DNA of 64,000 nt from Paenibacillus lactis. GTDB lineage: Bacteria; Bacillota; Bacilli; Paenibacillales; Paenibacillaceae. Positions 9,070-17,734 of this stretch are shown one piece after another. The notes below the pieces were generated by a model that saw only the letters and a program-made list of their open reading frames with translations, had not been told where the DNA came from and did not search any database. The position numbers and the translations under genes were made by a program. Where the stretch lies: positions 62,001 to 126,000 of the forward strand of contig NZ_JAGGKI010000011.1 of the NCBI RefSeq assembly GCF_017873605.1. The letters run 5' to 3'. The first letter of the stretch is position 1. Each line of letters opens with the position of its first letter.

Positions 9070-10593
9070 CTAACGCTCGGCTTTTTCGTAACGAAAATAA
9101 TCGAAGTCGGCATGGCCGCCGGTTTGCCTGGTCGCATAATAATAAAGCCCGATGCGATAACCCATAAAGTGATCCAAGGTATACCGCATGTTCAGCTCAC
9201 CGCCGATCTGCATCCATTCGGCCCCATCGACAGAATAATGAAAGGAGGCCACATCTTTGCTGTTCTCAAAATCAAAATCAATTCTCAAATGCACTTCACT
9301 GCCGCGATACCGAACCGTTTCCAGCTCCTTCTCCCTGCCGCTCCCATCGTTCACGCTCATCGCTATGAACTTGTGGCCGTTCTCCGCGACCTTGACGCCG
9401 ACGGTGCCGAAATGGCTTTGCAGGGCAACAAGCCCTGCATGATCGCCGGGCTTCATATGCTCCGTGTCCAATAAGACAGTCCCCGTGCATGCCGGCCCTT
9501 CCGTGCGCTGCGTCAGCGTATTCCGGGCCTGCAGCACGCCAGCCGGTGCCAGGCTTCCTGTTGTCAGCCTTAGGAAACCGGGACGTTCGGTCACGGACCA
9601 TAACCGATGATCCGGGTTATGGTTCCATTGCCAATTCAGAGCCAGCTTATTCGATTCGTATTCGAATTCATCGCTGATCACGAGCGGCTTCACAACGGCT
9701 TGCGGCAAGTCGACCTCAAACCGTTCCGGCACCTTGCCTTCGATGCCGAACACGGGCCAATCCTCCTCCCAGGCTACCGGGACCAGGCAAGGGATTCTCC
9801 CGACGGCATCATGATCCTGGAACAGCATCGCGTACCACTTGCCATCCGGCGTATCGAACATCCCGCCTTGGGCGATTCCCTTGTTATGGTAGCCGAGATC
9901 ATCATCCAATACGATTCTTCGTTCATAAGGGCCGAGTAGTTCCCGTGACCGGTAACAGATTTGTCTGCGCCGGCCGTTGCCGAAACCTGCCTTCGGCCAT
10001 TCGATGAACAGCAAATAATAGTAACCGTTGATGCGGTAGGCATGGCAGCCTTCGCAGCGCAATCCGATGCCCTCCGCTTCCGTTTCAAAGAGCCGCTGAT
10101 GAATTCCGTCCGACTTAAGGGCCGCTGCATCGGCAGTCAGCTCGGTAATGTAAATATCCCCGTTGCCGTAGATCACGAACACCCGGTCATCATCAAAAAG
10201 CAGGCCCGGATCATGCCGTAGTCCATCGATGACGGAACGCTGCCACGGCCCCTGAACGATATTATCTGTGCGGTACACGTAAAATTTCCTGGTATCGTTG
10301 CTGGAGAAGCAAACATAGAATGTCCCCCGGTGATGGCGCAGGCTTGCCGCCCAAGAGCCTTGCCCGTAGATATTCTTGCCGCCTTCCAAACGATGGGCCT
10401 CGTTGTCTTCGAACGTATCGTATACGTAACTAACGACTTCCCAATGCATCAGATCCTCGGACCTCATGATCGGGCAGCCCGGCATCGAATGCATGCTCGT
10501 ACTGACCATATAATAGGCGTTCCCTACACGGATGGCATCCACATCCGGCACGTCCGCCCAAATGATCGGATTCGTGACCTGCGTCTTGTTCAT
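9070..10593 (-). CDS. Cytoplasmic GH43 beta-xylosidase / alpha-L-arabinofuranosidase
   Basis: The 507-residue protein has no signal peptide and starts NPIIWADVPDVDAIRVG, the first blade of a GH43 five-bladed propeller that carries the catalytic base Asp. The transition-state Asp is in LRHDPGLLFDDD and the general acid Glu is in LRCEGCHAYRINGYYY. Residues about 315-505 form the concanavalin-like C-terminal domain common in GH43 xylosidases. It probably trims imported xylo- or arabinoxylo-oligosaccharides together with the cytoplasmic GH10 encoded just upstream (45 nt gap). Xylosidase and arabinofuranosidase activity cannot be separated by eye, and dual activity is common. Confidence 0.85.
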   Translation of the reverse strand: MNKTQVTNPIIWADVPDVDAIRVGNAYYMVSTSMHSMPGCPIMRSEDLMHWEVVSYVYDTFEDNEAHRLEGGKNIYGQGSWAASLRHHRGTFYVCFSSNDTRKFYVYRTDNIVQGPWQRSVIDGLRHDPGLLFDDDRVFVIYGNGDIYITELTADAAALKSDGIHQRLFETEAEGIGLRCEGCHAYRINGYYYLLFIEWPKAGFGNGRRRQICYRSRELLGPYERRIVLDDDLGYHNKGIAQGGMFDTPDGKWYAMLFQDHDAVGRIPCLVPVAWEEDWPVFGIEGKVPERFEVDLPQAVVKPLVISDEFEYESNKLALNWQWNHNPDHRLWSVTERPGFLRLTTGSLAPAGVLQARNTLTQRTEGPACTGTVLLDTEHMKPGDHAGLVALQSHFGTVGVKVAENGHKFIAMSVNDGSGREKELETVRYRGSEVHLRIDFDFENSKDVASFHYSVDGAEWMQIGGELNMRYTLDHFMGYRIGLYYYATRQTGGHADFDYFRYEKAER

Positions 10594-10638
10594 CTGATGG
10601 ATTCCCCTTTCAACCTATGGCGACAGCCGAAATACGAC

Positions 10639-11682
10639 TTACGAACGTATCTCTTGGAATGTTCTTTCGGGATTGGCTTCCTTCAACAGGTTCCAATAGG
10701 ATTCCTTCGGAAGATGGTTCTCGTCGAAGACGAACGGCCAATTTTTGCGGCCCCTTACCGGAAAATGATCCAGCCAGGTATAATCGTCCGCCGCTCCCCA
10801 GAAGGTCACGGAAGTGACGCTGCCGCTGTACTCTTTAAGCAGACGGAACAATTGACCGTAACGCTCCGCCTGGCGCTGAAGCATTTCTTCGGTCGGCGCC
10901 GCCAGATCGGTCCGCTTATCCTCATGCGCGAATACGGATACGTCAAGCTCCGTGATATGCAGCATCATCCCAAGGCTTGCATATCTTTCGATTGCCCTGC
11001 GGATATCGTCAAGCGCTGGAAACTCCAAATTCCAGTGGGCCTGAAGCCCGACGCCGTGAATCGGCACATCCTGCTCCTTTAACGATTTAAGGAGCGTGTA
11101 AATCTTCTCCCGCTTCTCGGGCACGGATTCGTTGTAATCGTTATAAAATAGCAGCGCTTGCGGATCAGCCTCGTGCGCGTATTCGAATGCCTTGGCGATA
11201 AAATCCTCCCCGATCGACGCAAGCCACGGGGAGGAACGAAGCAGATTGCTTCCACTGTCGGCAATGGCTTCGTTTACGACATCCCAAGCATAGATATCTC
11301 CGCGATAACGGCCAACGACCTCATCGATGTGCGATTTCATCCGAGCGAGCAGCAGCTCGCGGCCGGCTGTCCCACCGGAACTGTCTTGAAACACCCATTC
11401 CGGCGTCTGATTATGCCATACGAGGGTATGTCCTCTCACCGACATTCCGTTCGATTTGGCAAACGATACGATCTGGTCGGCTTGCTCGAATGTATACACC
11501 TCTTCCGATGGGTGCAATCGCTCGAATTTCATTTCATTTTCTGCCGTAACGCTGTTGAAGTGGTGTGACAACAATTCCTTTTGGGTCACCATCGTAATTG
11601 GATTCACGGCAGCGCCGATCTTGAAACTATTGCCGTAAGCTTCATGGAGCTTGGGCAGCCTTTCCATGCTTCTTCTCATCAC
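10639..11682 (-). CDS. Cytoplasmic GH10 endo-1,4-beta-xylanase
   Basis: The preferred start is the GTG at 11682, seven bases after AAGGAG; the adjacent ATG at 11679 is also possible. The 347-residue product is one GH10 barrel without a signal peptide. The acid/base is E138 in WDVVNEA, the nucleophile is E245 in LHITELDVS, and the substrate-binding block is VTAENEMKFE. A C-terminal FWGAADDYTWLDHFP is also typical. Intracellular GH10 enzymes of Paenibacillus cut imported xylo- or aldouronate oligosaccharides. Here it follows the extracellular GH10 gene, giving one enzyme of the same family on each side of the membrane. Confidence 0.93.
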   Translation of the reverse strand: MMRRSMERLPKLHEAYGNSFKIGAAVNPITMVTQKELLSHHFNSVTAENEMKFERLHPSEEVYTFEQADQIVSFAKSNGMSVRGHTLVWHNQTPEWVFQDSSGGTAGRELLLARMKSHIDEVVGRYRGDIYAWDVVNEAIADSGSNLLRSSPWLASIGEDFIAKAFEYAHEADPQALLFYNDYNESVPEKREKIYTLLKSLKEQDVPIHGVGLQAHWNLEFPALDDIRRAIERYASLGMMLHITELDVSVFAHEDKRTDLAAPTEEMLQRQAERYGQLFRLLKEYSGSVTSVTFWGAADDYTWLDHFPVRGRKNWPFVFDENHLPKESYWNLLKEANPERTFQEIRS

Positions 11683-11778
11683 TCGGTCTCTCCTTATCAA
11701 CGTTATTTCGTAAGCGACATAAAGCTATGGGCATTAAATCCATAAATGTTAGCCCGGCTATACGGAGACGTCCGTTTA

Positions 11779-13083
11779 TCACTCCGTCCTAGCCGCCTTA
11801 ACAACGGCCCAAAACGCCGGTTTGGGCTGATGCTGTCGGTCGAACAGCAAAGGCGCATTGGTACGTGCGACCGGAAAACCATGAAGCCAGGTATGGTCGT
11901 CGGCGATGCCCCAAAAAACGACGCCGCTGAGGATGTCCTTGTTTTGACGGAATGCTTTGAATAGCTCGCCATACCGATCGGCTTGCAGGTTCAGGATTTC
12001 TTGCGGGAGATCTTGGCCGTAATCACTGCGGTCATTCCACGCATAAATGCTCATATCGAGCTCGGTGACGAGATTGTCGAGGCCCAGCTCCGCGAATTTT
12101 CGCATCGAGGCGATGATGGAATCCACCGATGGACCATAAATGTCAATATGCGTCTGATGTCCAACCCCGTCGATCGGAACACCTTGCTCCAGCAAATCTT
12201 TCACCAGCTGAAACAAAAGGTCCCTTTTCACAGGGTTATCCGTGCCGTAATCGTTAATATATAGCTTTGCTTCGGGTCCTCCGGCTTCCCGAGCAGCTCG
12301 AAATGCCGTTGCGATGTAATCGGTACCTGCTATTTTATACCATTCGCTCGCGCGCATTCCGTCCGGATCCCCCGGTTCAATGACTTCATTCACTACGTCC
12401 CAAGACGTAATGTCGTCCTTATATCGGCCGACGATCGTCCTTACGTGGGTATCCAGGCGTTCAAGCAGCAATTTTTTGTTCGCTTCCTGTCGCTTGGGAT
12501 CTGTCTCATCCACCATCGGCTTGCCTTCCGCATCTTGGAAAAACCATGGCCCGACTTGGGTATGCCAGACCAGCGTATGGAAACGGACCTGCATGTTGTT
12601 CTCCTTGGCAAATTCCACGATCCGGTCGGCATTTGTCCATATAAATTGGCCTTCCGACGGCTGGATCGCATCCGGCTTCATGACGTTCTCCGCCACCAGC
12701 CAGCGGACATGCTTCTTCAGCAATTCCGATGAAGGACCGCTCGTCTGGTTCGGTTCGATCGCGGCGCCGATCGGAAAATCCTCCTCAAAGAGTTCATGCA
12801 GCGAGGGAATATCTTGCGCTAAGGACTGTTGTGTCTTCGACTCAGTTGACGCAGTTTGATTAGTGCCGGCAGGGGGTTCGGCATTCGGTTTTCCGTTCGA
12901 CGCATCGGAATCCCCTGTTAGCTCCGCTGCTCCTTCCCCCGGTTTTCCTGGGGCCTGACTTTCGGCGGGGGGCTTGTCACGGCTGCCCATTTGGGGCAGG
13001 ATTAACAGGACAACGACGGACGCTGCTACCGCAGCTGCCACTGCCGTGGCCGCCCATCGGCCGCGTTTAGGCATTCGAAGCAA
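11779..13083 (-). CDS. Cell-surface GH10 endo-1,4-beta-xylanase with N-terminal membrane anchor
   Basis: A TTG start at 13083 is chosen because it lies seven bases after AGGAGG; the next ATG is too far away. The 434-residue protein begins MLRMPKRGRW with a hydrophobic stretch at residues 11-30. A low-complexity linker rich in Pro, Gly, Ser and Thr follows (33-90). The GH10 barrel covers 95-432 with acid/base E233 in WDVVNEV and nucleophile E341 in LVTELDMS. No lipobox is present, and the helix lacks an obvious cleavage site, so membrane anchoring is more likely than free secretion. It is the first gene of the operon and would make the first cuts in xylan at the cell surface. Confidence 0.92.
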   Translation of the reverse strand: MLRMPKRGRWAATAVAAAVAASVVVLLILPQMGSRDKPPAESQAPGKPGEGAAELTGDSDASNGKPNAEPPAGTNQTASTESKTQQSLAQDIPSLHELFEEDFPIGAAIEPNQTSGPSSELLKKHVRWLVAENVMKPDAIQPSEGQFIWTNADRIVEFAKENNMQVRFHTLVWHTQVGPWFFQDAEGKPMVDETDPKRQEANKKLLLERLDTHVRTIVGRYKDDITSWDVVNEVIEPGDPDGMRASEWYKIAGTDYIATAFRAAREAGGPEAKLYINDYGTDNPVKRDLLFQLVKDLLEQGVPIDGVGHQTHIDIYGPSVDSIIASMRKFAELGLDNLVTELDMSIYAWNDRSDYGQDLPQEILNLQADRYGELFKAFRQNKDILSGVVFWGIADDHTWLHGFPVARTNAPLLFDRQHQPKPAFWAVVKAARTE

Positions 13084-13159
13084 AGCATGACCTCCTTTCC
13101 ACTTCGAGCAAGTGATAGGGCCCCCGCTATGGGACCCGGCCCGAATAAATCATAACTCC

Positions 13160-13188
13160 ATATTAGCGCTTACATTTTATTGAAACAA
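13160..13188 (-). promoter_or_regulatory. Sigma-A-type promoter of the xylanase operon
   Basis: The minus strand reads TTGTTT (13183-13188), 17 bp, then TAATAT (13160-13165). It lies 77 bp before the TTG start of the first GH10 gene. The region from CAGG just upstream of the -35 to the -10 is nearly repeated at 34,250-34,282, upstream of the nine-gene transport operon. Confidence 0.7.
13161..13174 (-). promoter_or_regulatory. cre-like CcpA site overlapping the -10 of the xylanase promoter
   Basis: The minus strand reads TGTAAGCGCTAATA, close to the consensus WTGNAANCGNWNNCW (one mismatch when the preceding A is included). It overlaps the -10 box, which is a position that would block RNA polymerase. 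Catabolite repression is inferred. Confidence 0.6.
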
Positions 13189-13276
13189 CCTGCCAAATTT
13201 GGGATCGTTCACCCGTCCAATCTCGGGTTGCCAATGTTTCTTCCGCGTACACAGGCCCCTTATATTTCTGTAAGAA

Positions 13277-13339
13277 GTAAATATCGGTTAGAAATATAAA
13301 AATCGGCACATTGCGATTCGGGTTTCCGTTCCCCATAAT
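13277..13339 (+). promoter_or_regulatory. Promoter of pseudo-regulator 1 with tandem AraC-type direct repeat
   Basis: The plus strand has TTGCGA (13311-13316), 17 bp, then CATAAT (13334-13339). Immediately upstream is GTAAATATCGG at 13277, followed 19 bp later by ATAAAAATCGG. The same pair of half-sites with the same distance to the -35 occurs before three other genes in this window. This is the usual geometry of an AraC-family activator site. Confidence 0.65.
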
Positions 13340-13352
13340 GTTATCAAACCGT

Positions 13353-13367
13353 ATGAAAGCGTTATTA
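13353..13367 (+). promoter_or_regulatory. cre-like CcpA site downstream of the pseudo-regulator 1 promoter
   Basis: ATGAAAGCGTTATTA matches WTGNAANCGNWNNCW except for one base. It lies about 14 bp past the -10 box and 25 bp before the GTG start, suitable for road-block repression. Confidence 0.45.
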
Positions 13368-13391
13368 CAACGAAGTTGGGGGGAAGCTTTT

Positions 13392-14165
13392 GTGCACGAT
13401 GTTCTGTTTGTTGATCTGGAATCCCATGATGAAGCAACACCGGGAATCCGGCCGGATTGGAATGAGTTGAGATGCTCGCGGTTCCGCTGCGTCAGGTCCT
13501 CCTCGTCCGCCATGCAATTCATTGCTTTGGAGCCTTACACCTTGGTGATTATCCATGCGCTCGGTTCAGATTCCGAAGGTATGGAGTTATGCGCAAACAT
13601 CCGGTCCGTAAGCCAGGTTCCCATCATTGTTACCGGAGGCAGCACGGATTTTTATTGGACCCGGAAAGCCTTGCAGCTGCAAGTTCATGATTATCTGCCT
13701 GCACCGTTCACGGTCGAAGAGCTCAACACTTGCTTGCGGATGATCTCGCCGGCAACCCATTCCGGTGACGGGCATCCGGATAATAGATTGTCCCATGTCC
13801 ATGCGGAAAAGGAGGATCAGGTCATTCAAGAGGTCAAGGAATACTTGAAGGATTCGATGTACCAAAACATCACCTTAAAAGAAATTGCCGAGCGGATGCA
13901 TTTCAACTATTCCTACTTGGTGCAGAAGTTCAAGTTCCACGAGAAAATGACGTTTAACGAATATCTGCTGCAGCAGCGAATGGAGAAAGCGAAATTCTTG
14001 CTGACGCATACCGACATGAAGATATACGAAATCGCTGACGCGGTGGGTTACAACGATATGGACTGGTTCTATAAAAAATTCAAGACTTATGCTGGCGTAA
14101 GCGCTAACATGTATAGAAAATTGCATGGATCCCGTACGGTTCCCGTTGCCTCTGGCCAGCACTAA
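13392..14165 (+). CDS. AraC-family regulator with degenerate (pseudo-) receiver domain
   Basis: The GTG at 13392 is used because GGGGGGAAG precedes it; an in-frame extension to 13311 would begin inside the promoter. The 257-residue protein has a receiver-like fold (1-125) and an AraC HTH domain (about 155-250: ITLKEIAERMHFNYSYLVQKF and EIADAVGYNDMDWFYKKF). The phosphoacceptor Asp is replaced by H55 (LVIIHALGS). The N-terminal acidic pair is missing, and the conserved Lys before the final Pro-Phe is Ala (LPAPF). Phosphorylation by a histidine kinase is therefore unlikely. It is divergent from the xylanase operon and paralogous to 34500-35195. It may be an activator that responds to a ligand or to another regulator. 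Confidence 0.85.
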   Translation: MHDVLFVDLESHDEATPGIRPDWNELRCSRFRCVRSSSSAMQFIALEPYTLVIIHALGSDSEGMELCANIRSVSQVPIIVTGGSTDFYWTRKALQLQVHDYLPAPFTVEELNTCLRMISPATHSGDGHPDNRLSHVHAEKEDQVIQEVKEYLKDSMYQNITLKEIAERMHFNYSYLVQKFKFHEKMTFNEYLLQQRMEKAKFLLTHTDMKIYEIADAVGYNDMDWFYKKFKTYAGVSANMYRKLHGSRTVPVASGQH

Positions 14166-14194
14166 CTTGTACGTACATTTTTACCTGATGCACC

Positions 14195-14230
14195 TAAAAA
14201 GGCGCTGCTTGATACGCGAGCGCCTTTTTA
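14195..14230. terminator. Bidirectional intrinsic terminator
   Basis: TAAAAAGGCGCT and AGCGCCTTTTTA pair perfectly around a 12-base loop. It lies between the convergent ends of the pseudo-regulator gene (14165) and the GH43 gene (14276) and gives a T-run in both directions. Confidence 0.88.
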
Positions 14231-14275
14231 GCTTGCCATCGTCACATTATGAATGGACGGGCTGTATATATGCCG

Positions 14276-15940
14276 TCACAACTCGAATTGCCATGCTTCA
14301 AAATCAAATAACTTCTGATCCTGCTTTCCGGTAAATACGAAGTAAAGATGATGGATGCCGGATGCGCCTGAAACTTCAATGGATATTTCCTGACGCTGCT
14401 TCACACCGGATGCTGGCGGTACGTTCACTGTGCCGATCCGTTCTCCTTCCGGATGATCCAGCCGAAGCTCCAGGCTTCCTCCTCCTTCCACTCCCGAGAC
14501 CCAAGCCGTGAACGCGGATGCTCCTTTTCCGAAATCAACATTGGCCACTGCGATCCAATCCCGGTCGTGGATGTCCGTGACCGTCAATATCGGGCTGTCC
14601 TGCGAGTCTTCAGCAGCAGTAGACGGATTGACTTGAATTCCGGCATTCCATGCCATCGTTACTGCCTCCGTTCGCTGGAAGGGATTGTGCGGCTGGACCC
14701 CCTTCACGCCTTCCATGTCAGCGTCTATCTCCCGGATGCTACCGTCCGTCTCGAAATAAACGCGGTTCAGATGGGTTGAGCGATAGCCTTTCGGAACTCC
14801 CATGGATTTTGACAACGTTTGGGCGTGATAGGCAATATACCAGTTCTGTTGGAACTGAAAGATGGCGTGATGATTATTCCCTCCGACCCCGAAGAAATGC
14901 CCGGGATTTTTCAAAATGGTCCCTTGATACGTCCATGGGCCCATCGGATGCTCACTGACCATATAGGCGATTTCGCCGGGAGGCGGACTGTTCTCCGGCC
15001 GCGTTCCTTCCGAGAAATTGGAGCAGTACGTATAGTAATACTTTCCGTCAAATTTGTTAATCCCTGAATCCTCGAACATATAAGGAGCCGGAATCGTGAC
15101 GGCTTCGCCAAGCACGCTGATCATATCGTCGCCAAGCTGCATGACGCGAGCCGTATTCGGCATTTCGGCTTCGCCTTCCGGAATGCCGCCGCCAAAGTAG
15201 ATATAAGCTTTCCCGTCGTCGTCAACGAGCACGGCGGGATCAAACAGCCACGTGACACCTTCCACGCCCGGCGTGTTTCTTGTGATCAGCGGCTTTCCGA
15301 TCGGATCCGTCCACGGGCCAACAGGGCTGTCGCTCGTCAGCACTCCGATGCCGCTGGCATTGTTGGCAAAATACAAGAAGAAGCGGTCCTCGCCGTCAAT
15401 CACCTTGTGCGCGGCTGCTGGCGCCCACGACTGCGTTGCCCATGTGGCAGCGCCGGTAGGTCCTGCGACCTGGATTGCTCCGTGATCGGTCCAGTTGACC
15501 AGGTCCGAGGAAGAGATGACGGACAGCTTGTTGATCGTGCTGTAGCTGTTGTCCTTGACATCCCCGTCACCGTCATACTCCAATGCGTCGTACGTGTTAT
15601 ATAAATAAACACGTCCGTCAACTGCCAGCGCATAGGGATCCGCGCCGAATTTATGGGAGACGACCGGATTCCCGTTCGGCGGAATCTTACCGATTGCGGC
15701 CGCAGCCTCCCCGCGGGTACTGTCCGCATCCCGGCTCGCAACATTGCCGCTGCTTACCTGGTCCCTCATTTCAATTCCTGTTTTGCCGGCTTTCATTTCA
15801 TCACTCATCTTGTCACTCAGCTCCTGGTTAAACATTTTTGGATCGTCTTGGCCACGACTCGCTAGGTTTGCAAAAACAACGATTATGCAAACGAAAGCAA
15901 ATACGGTAGATATGACCAGTAACGGCTTTCCGGGCTTCAT
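14276..15940 (-). CDS. Membrane-anchored GH43 arabinoxylan arabinofuranohydrolase with C-terminal CBM6-like domain
   Basis: The 554-residue protein starts with a hydrophobic segment (PLLVISTVFAFVCIIVVFA, residues 6-24), then a linker to about 85. The GH43 propeller runs from about 90 to 405 and resembles B. subtilis XynD. The base Asp is in FGADPYALAVDGRVYLY, a second Asp in WLFDPAVLVDDDG, and the acid Glu in MFEDSGINKFDGKYYYTY. The stretch after 420 has features of a CBM6 beta-sandwich (WIAVANVDFGKGASAF, GSLELRLDHPEGERIG). It should release arabinose side chains from arabinoxylan outside the cell. Its own promoter candidate lies at 16,037-16,065, and it follows yesN by 171 bp, so it may also receive read-through from module A. 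Confidence 0.87.
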   Translation of the reverse strand: MKPGKPLLVISTVFAFVCIIVVFANLASRGQDDPKMFNQELSDKMSDEMKAGKTGIEMRDQVSSGNVASRDADSTRGEAAAAIGKIPPNGNPVVSHKFGADPYALAVDGRVYLYNTYDALEYDGDGDVKDNSYSTINKLSVISSSDLVNWTDHGAIQVAGPTGAATWATQSWAPAAAHKVIDGEDRFFLYFANNASGIGVLTSDSPVGPWTDPIGKPLITRNTPGVEGVTWLFDPAVLVDDDGKAYIYFGGGIPEGEAEMPNTARVMQLGDDMISVLGEAVTIPAPYMFEDSGINKFDGKYYYTYCSNFSEGTRPENSPPPGEIAYMVSEHPMGPWTYQGTILKNPGHFFGVGGNNHHAIFQFQQNWYIAYHAQTLSKSMGVPKGYRSTHLNRVYFETDGSIREIDADMEGVKGVQPHNPFQRTEAVTMAWNAGIQVNPSTAAEDSQDSPILTVTDIHDRDWIAVANVDFGKGASAFTAWVSGVEGGGSLELRLDHPEGERIGTVNVPPASGVKQRQEISIEVSGASGIHHLYFVFTGKQDQKLFDFEAWQFEL

Positions 15941-16036
15941 CCCTGAACACGCCCTCCTTCATCGTTACTTGGTGACCTGTCATTCCGATCTGGTCAGTCC
16001 CAATGCGGGTCGACATGAACGGAATTGTTCGTAAAA

Positions 16037-16065
16037 AGTGTACCTTTGGGTAAGCAAGACAACAA
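16037..16065 (-). promoter_or_regulatory. Candidate promoter of the GH43 arabinofuranohydrolase gene
   Basis: The minus strand reads TTGTTG (16060-16065), 17 bp, TACACT (16037-16042), preceded by GG. The same GGTTGTT block forms the -35 region of the promoters at 13,188 and 34,278. No cre box was found here. Confidence 0.5.
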
Positions 16066-16111
16066 CCGGACATTCCATCTGAAAACACCGGGCAAATGAT
16101 AGGTCGCCTGC

Positions 16112-17734
16112 TTATTTTACAAGATGGTCCCTGTACTCCTGCGGCGTTAAACCCGTCGCCTTTTTGAAGAAGCGGGTGAAGGAATGGGCGGCATCGTATC
16201 CGACTAGAGGCGCCACGTCCCTTACCTTCAAATCCCCTTCCTTAAGCAGCTCCTTTGCTCTCCGTATTCGGCACTTTTCGATATATTCCGAGAGATTGAT
16301 TCCCCGTTCCTGCTTGAACAAACGCGAGAGATAGGAGGGATTAAAAAAATAGCGTTCGGCTAGATGCACAAGGGTGATGTCCTTATCCAGATGCTCCTCG
16401 ATATACTGGCATACCCGATCAATGACATGCGCCGTTTTGCCTCGTTCATCCATGCGCTTGAAATCGAATATATCTTCGGCCGTTCGCCTCAAATAACGAA
16501 AAGCTTCCTTCATGGAATCATGACCTTCCAAGTCCAGCAGCTTCCCCCGTTCACCGGTGGGGTCTTGAAGCCCAAGCCGGGTCAGCTTCGCATACAGCAC
16601 GAGAGCGATAGAATAATAGGCTTGTGCAGCATGCTGATGATGATCGTCTCCGTTCAGCACGAATTCCGACAATTGCTCCAATTCACTCATGAATTCGCTC
16701 TCCCTTCCGGCCTCCAAATGGGCTTCCAAGACGCCTGCCTTATGGCTCGTCTCCACTCCTTCCTTGCAGTGAGACGCCTGGGAAGAGTCGACTTGATCCT
16801 TCAGGATCATCGGAATGCCATCGCCCATCTTTAACTGCTGGAGTCTCCGCAGCCTTTCATATTGAGGGGTTACATCCTCCCACCGGCAGGGGAAGCCGCT
16901 TATGGTGAACGATACGGCAAGTCCCAGAGAATCCAGGCAGGCTTCCTGGATCAGTTCAAGCGTCCCTTCCAAATAAAGAACAAGACGATCACCGGATGGA
17001 TTCTCGGACCGCGGCTGAAGCATCCATAATAAATCCCCATGTTTGTCCAGGACTCCGATGCTTCGGACATGCTCATCCATAAAAGAATTCCAAATCAGCC
17101 TTACCGAGCGATGGCTGTTTTTCTTTTCTGCATACGCTTTGCCTGCTGAATATGCTACGCGGCCAAGAGCCAGCAGCACAGGGAGTTTCGGATCCAATCC
17201 GATGTTCAAGGTCCGGAAATCGCTCAGCATGGCTTCCTTGTCCTGTCCAAGCAGGCTGCTGTCCGCGACGAATTGCCGGAAGTATTCTCCCTGCTCCATC
17301 CATTCCAGCGCTTCGATCTGCACGCGGGACTGCATGAGCCATTCATTCATGCGATTGCCGCTCTCGATTTCATGAATGACTTCCTTCACGACCTCCATGA
17401 CCTTATCGAAGCCTTCCGTCTTCAACAAATAGCGGACATTGGGCATCTGAATCGCTTGATAGGCGTAATCGAAATCGCTGTAACCGGTCAGAAAGATAAT
17501 TCTGCACCTTGGCCAGAGAGCCCGGATGCTCTCCGTCAATTCCAATCCGCTCATGCCCGGCATGCGTATGTCCGTCAGGACGATGTCGATTCTTGTTCGC
17601 GACATCCAATTCAGTGCTTCCTTGCCGGAGTATGCCCGGCAAACGTCAAGCTTCTCGGGCATCCACTGATGAAATACTTCGTACAAACTGTTCGTAATAA
17701 TCTCTTCATCGTCGACGACCAGCAGTCTATACAT
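16112..17734 (-). CDS. yesN: YesN-type response regulator (receiver + AraC HTH), module A
   Basis: The second ATG (17734) is chosen, seven bases after GGAGGGG; the first ATG is too close to that site. The 540-residue protein has a full receiver (1-120: acidic VVDDEE, phosphoacceptor D55 in VLTDIRMPG, Lys in YLLKTEG). A long middle domain follows (about 130-430). The C-terminal AraC HTH pair (about 440-538) ends with ATGLTPQEYR. The start overlaps the last 8 nt of yesM, so the pair is translationally coupled. Such regulators activate sugar-uptake and hydrolase genes on a signal from their kinase. Paralog: 35270-36922. Confidence 0.92.
   Translation of the reverse strand: MYRLLVVDDEEIITNSLYEVFHQWMPEKLDVCRAYSGKEALNWMSRTRIDIVLTDIRMPGMSGLELTESIRALWPRCRIIFLTGYSDFDYAYQAIQMPNVRYLLKTEGFDKVMEVVKEVIHEIESGNRMNEWLMQSRVQIEALEWMEQGEYFRQFVADSSLLGQDKEAMLSDFRTLNIGLDPKLPVLLALGRVAYSAGKAYAEKKNSHRSVRLIWNSFMDEHVRSIGVLDKHGDLLWMLQPRSENPSGDRLVLYLEGTLELIQEACLDSLGLAVSFTISGFPCRWEDVTPQYERLRRLQQLKMGDGIPMILKDQVDSSQASHCKEGVETSHKAGVLEAHLEAGRESEFMSELEQLSEFVLNGDDHHQHAAQAYYSIALVLYAKLTRLGLQDPTGERGKLLDLEGHDSMKEAFRYLRRTAEDIFDFKRMDERGKTAHVIDRVCQYIEEHLDKDITLVHLAERYFFNPSYLSRLFKQERGINLSEYIEKCRIRRAKELLKEGDLKVRDVAPLVGYDAAHSFTRFFKKATGLTPQEYRDHLVK

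Noticed and set aside
10330..11082. Plus-strand 250-codon open frame
   Set aside because: It is antisense to the GH43 and GH10 genes and lacks recognisable domains.
11703..11972. Minus-strand 89-codon frame between the two GH10 genes
   Set aside because: Most of it overlaps the GH10 C-terminus in another frame and it has no start signal.
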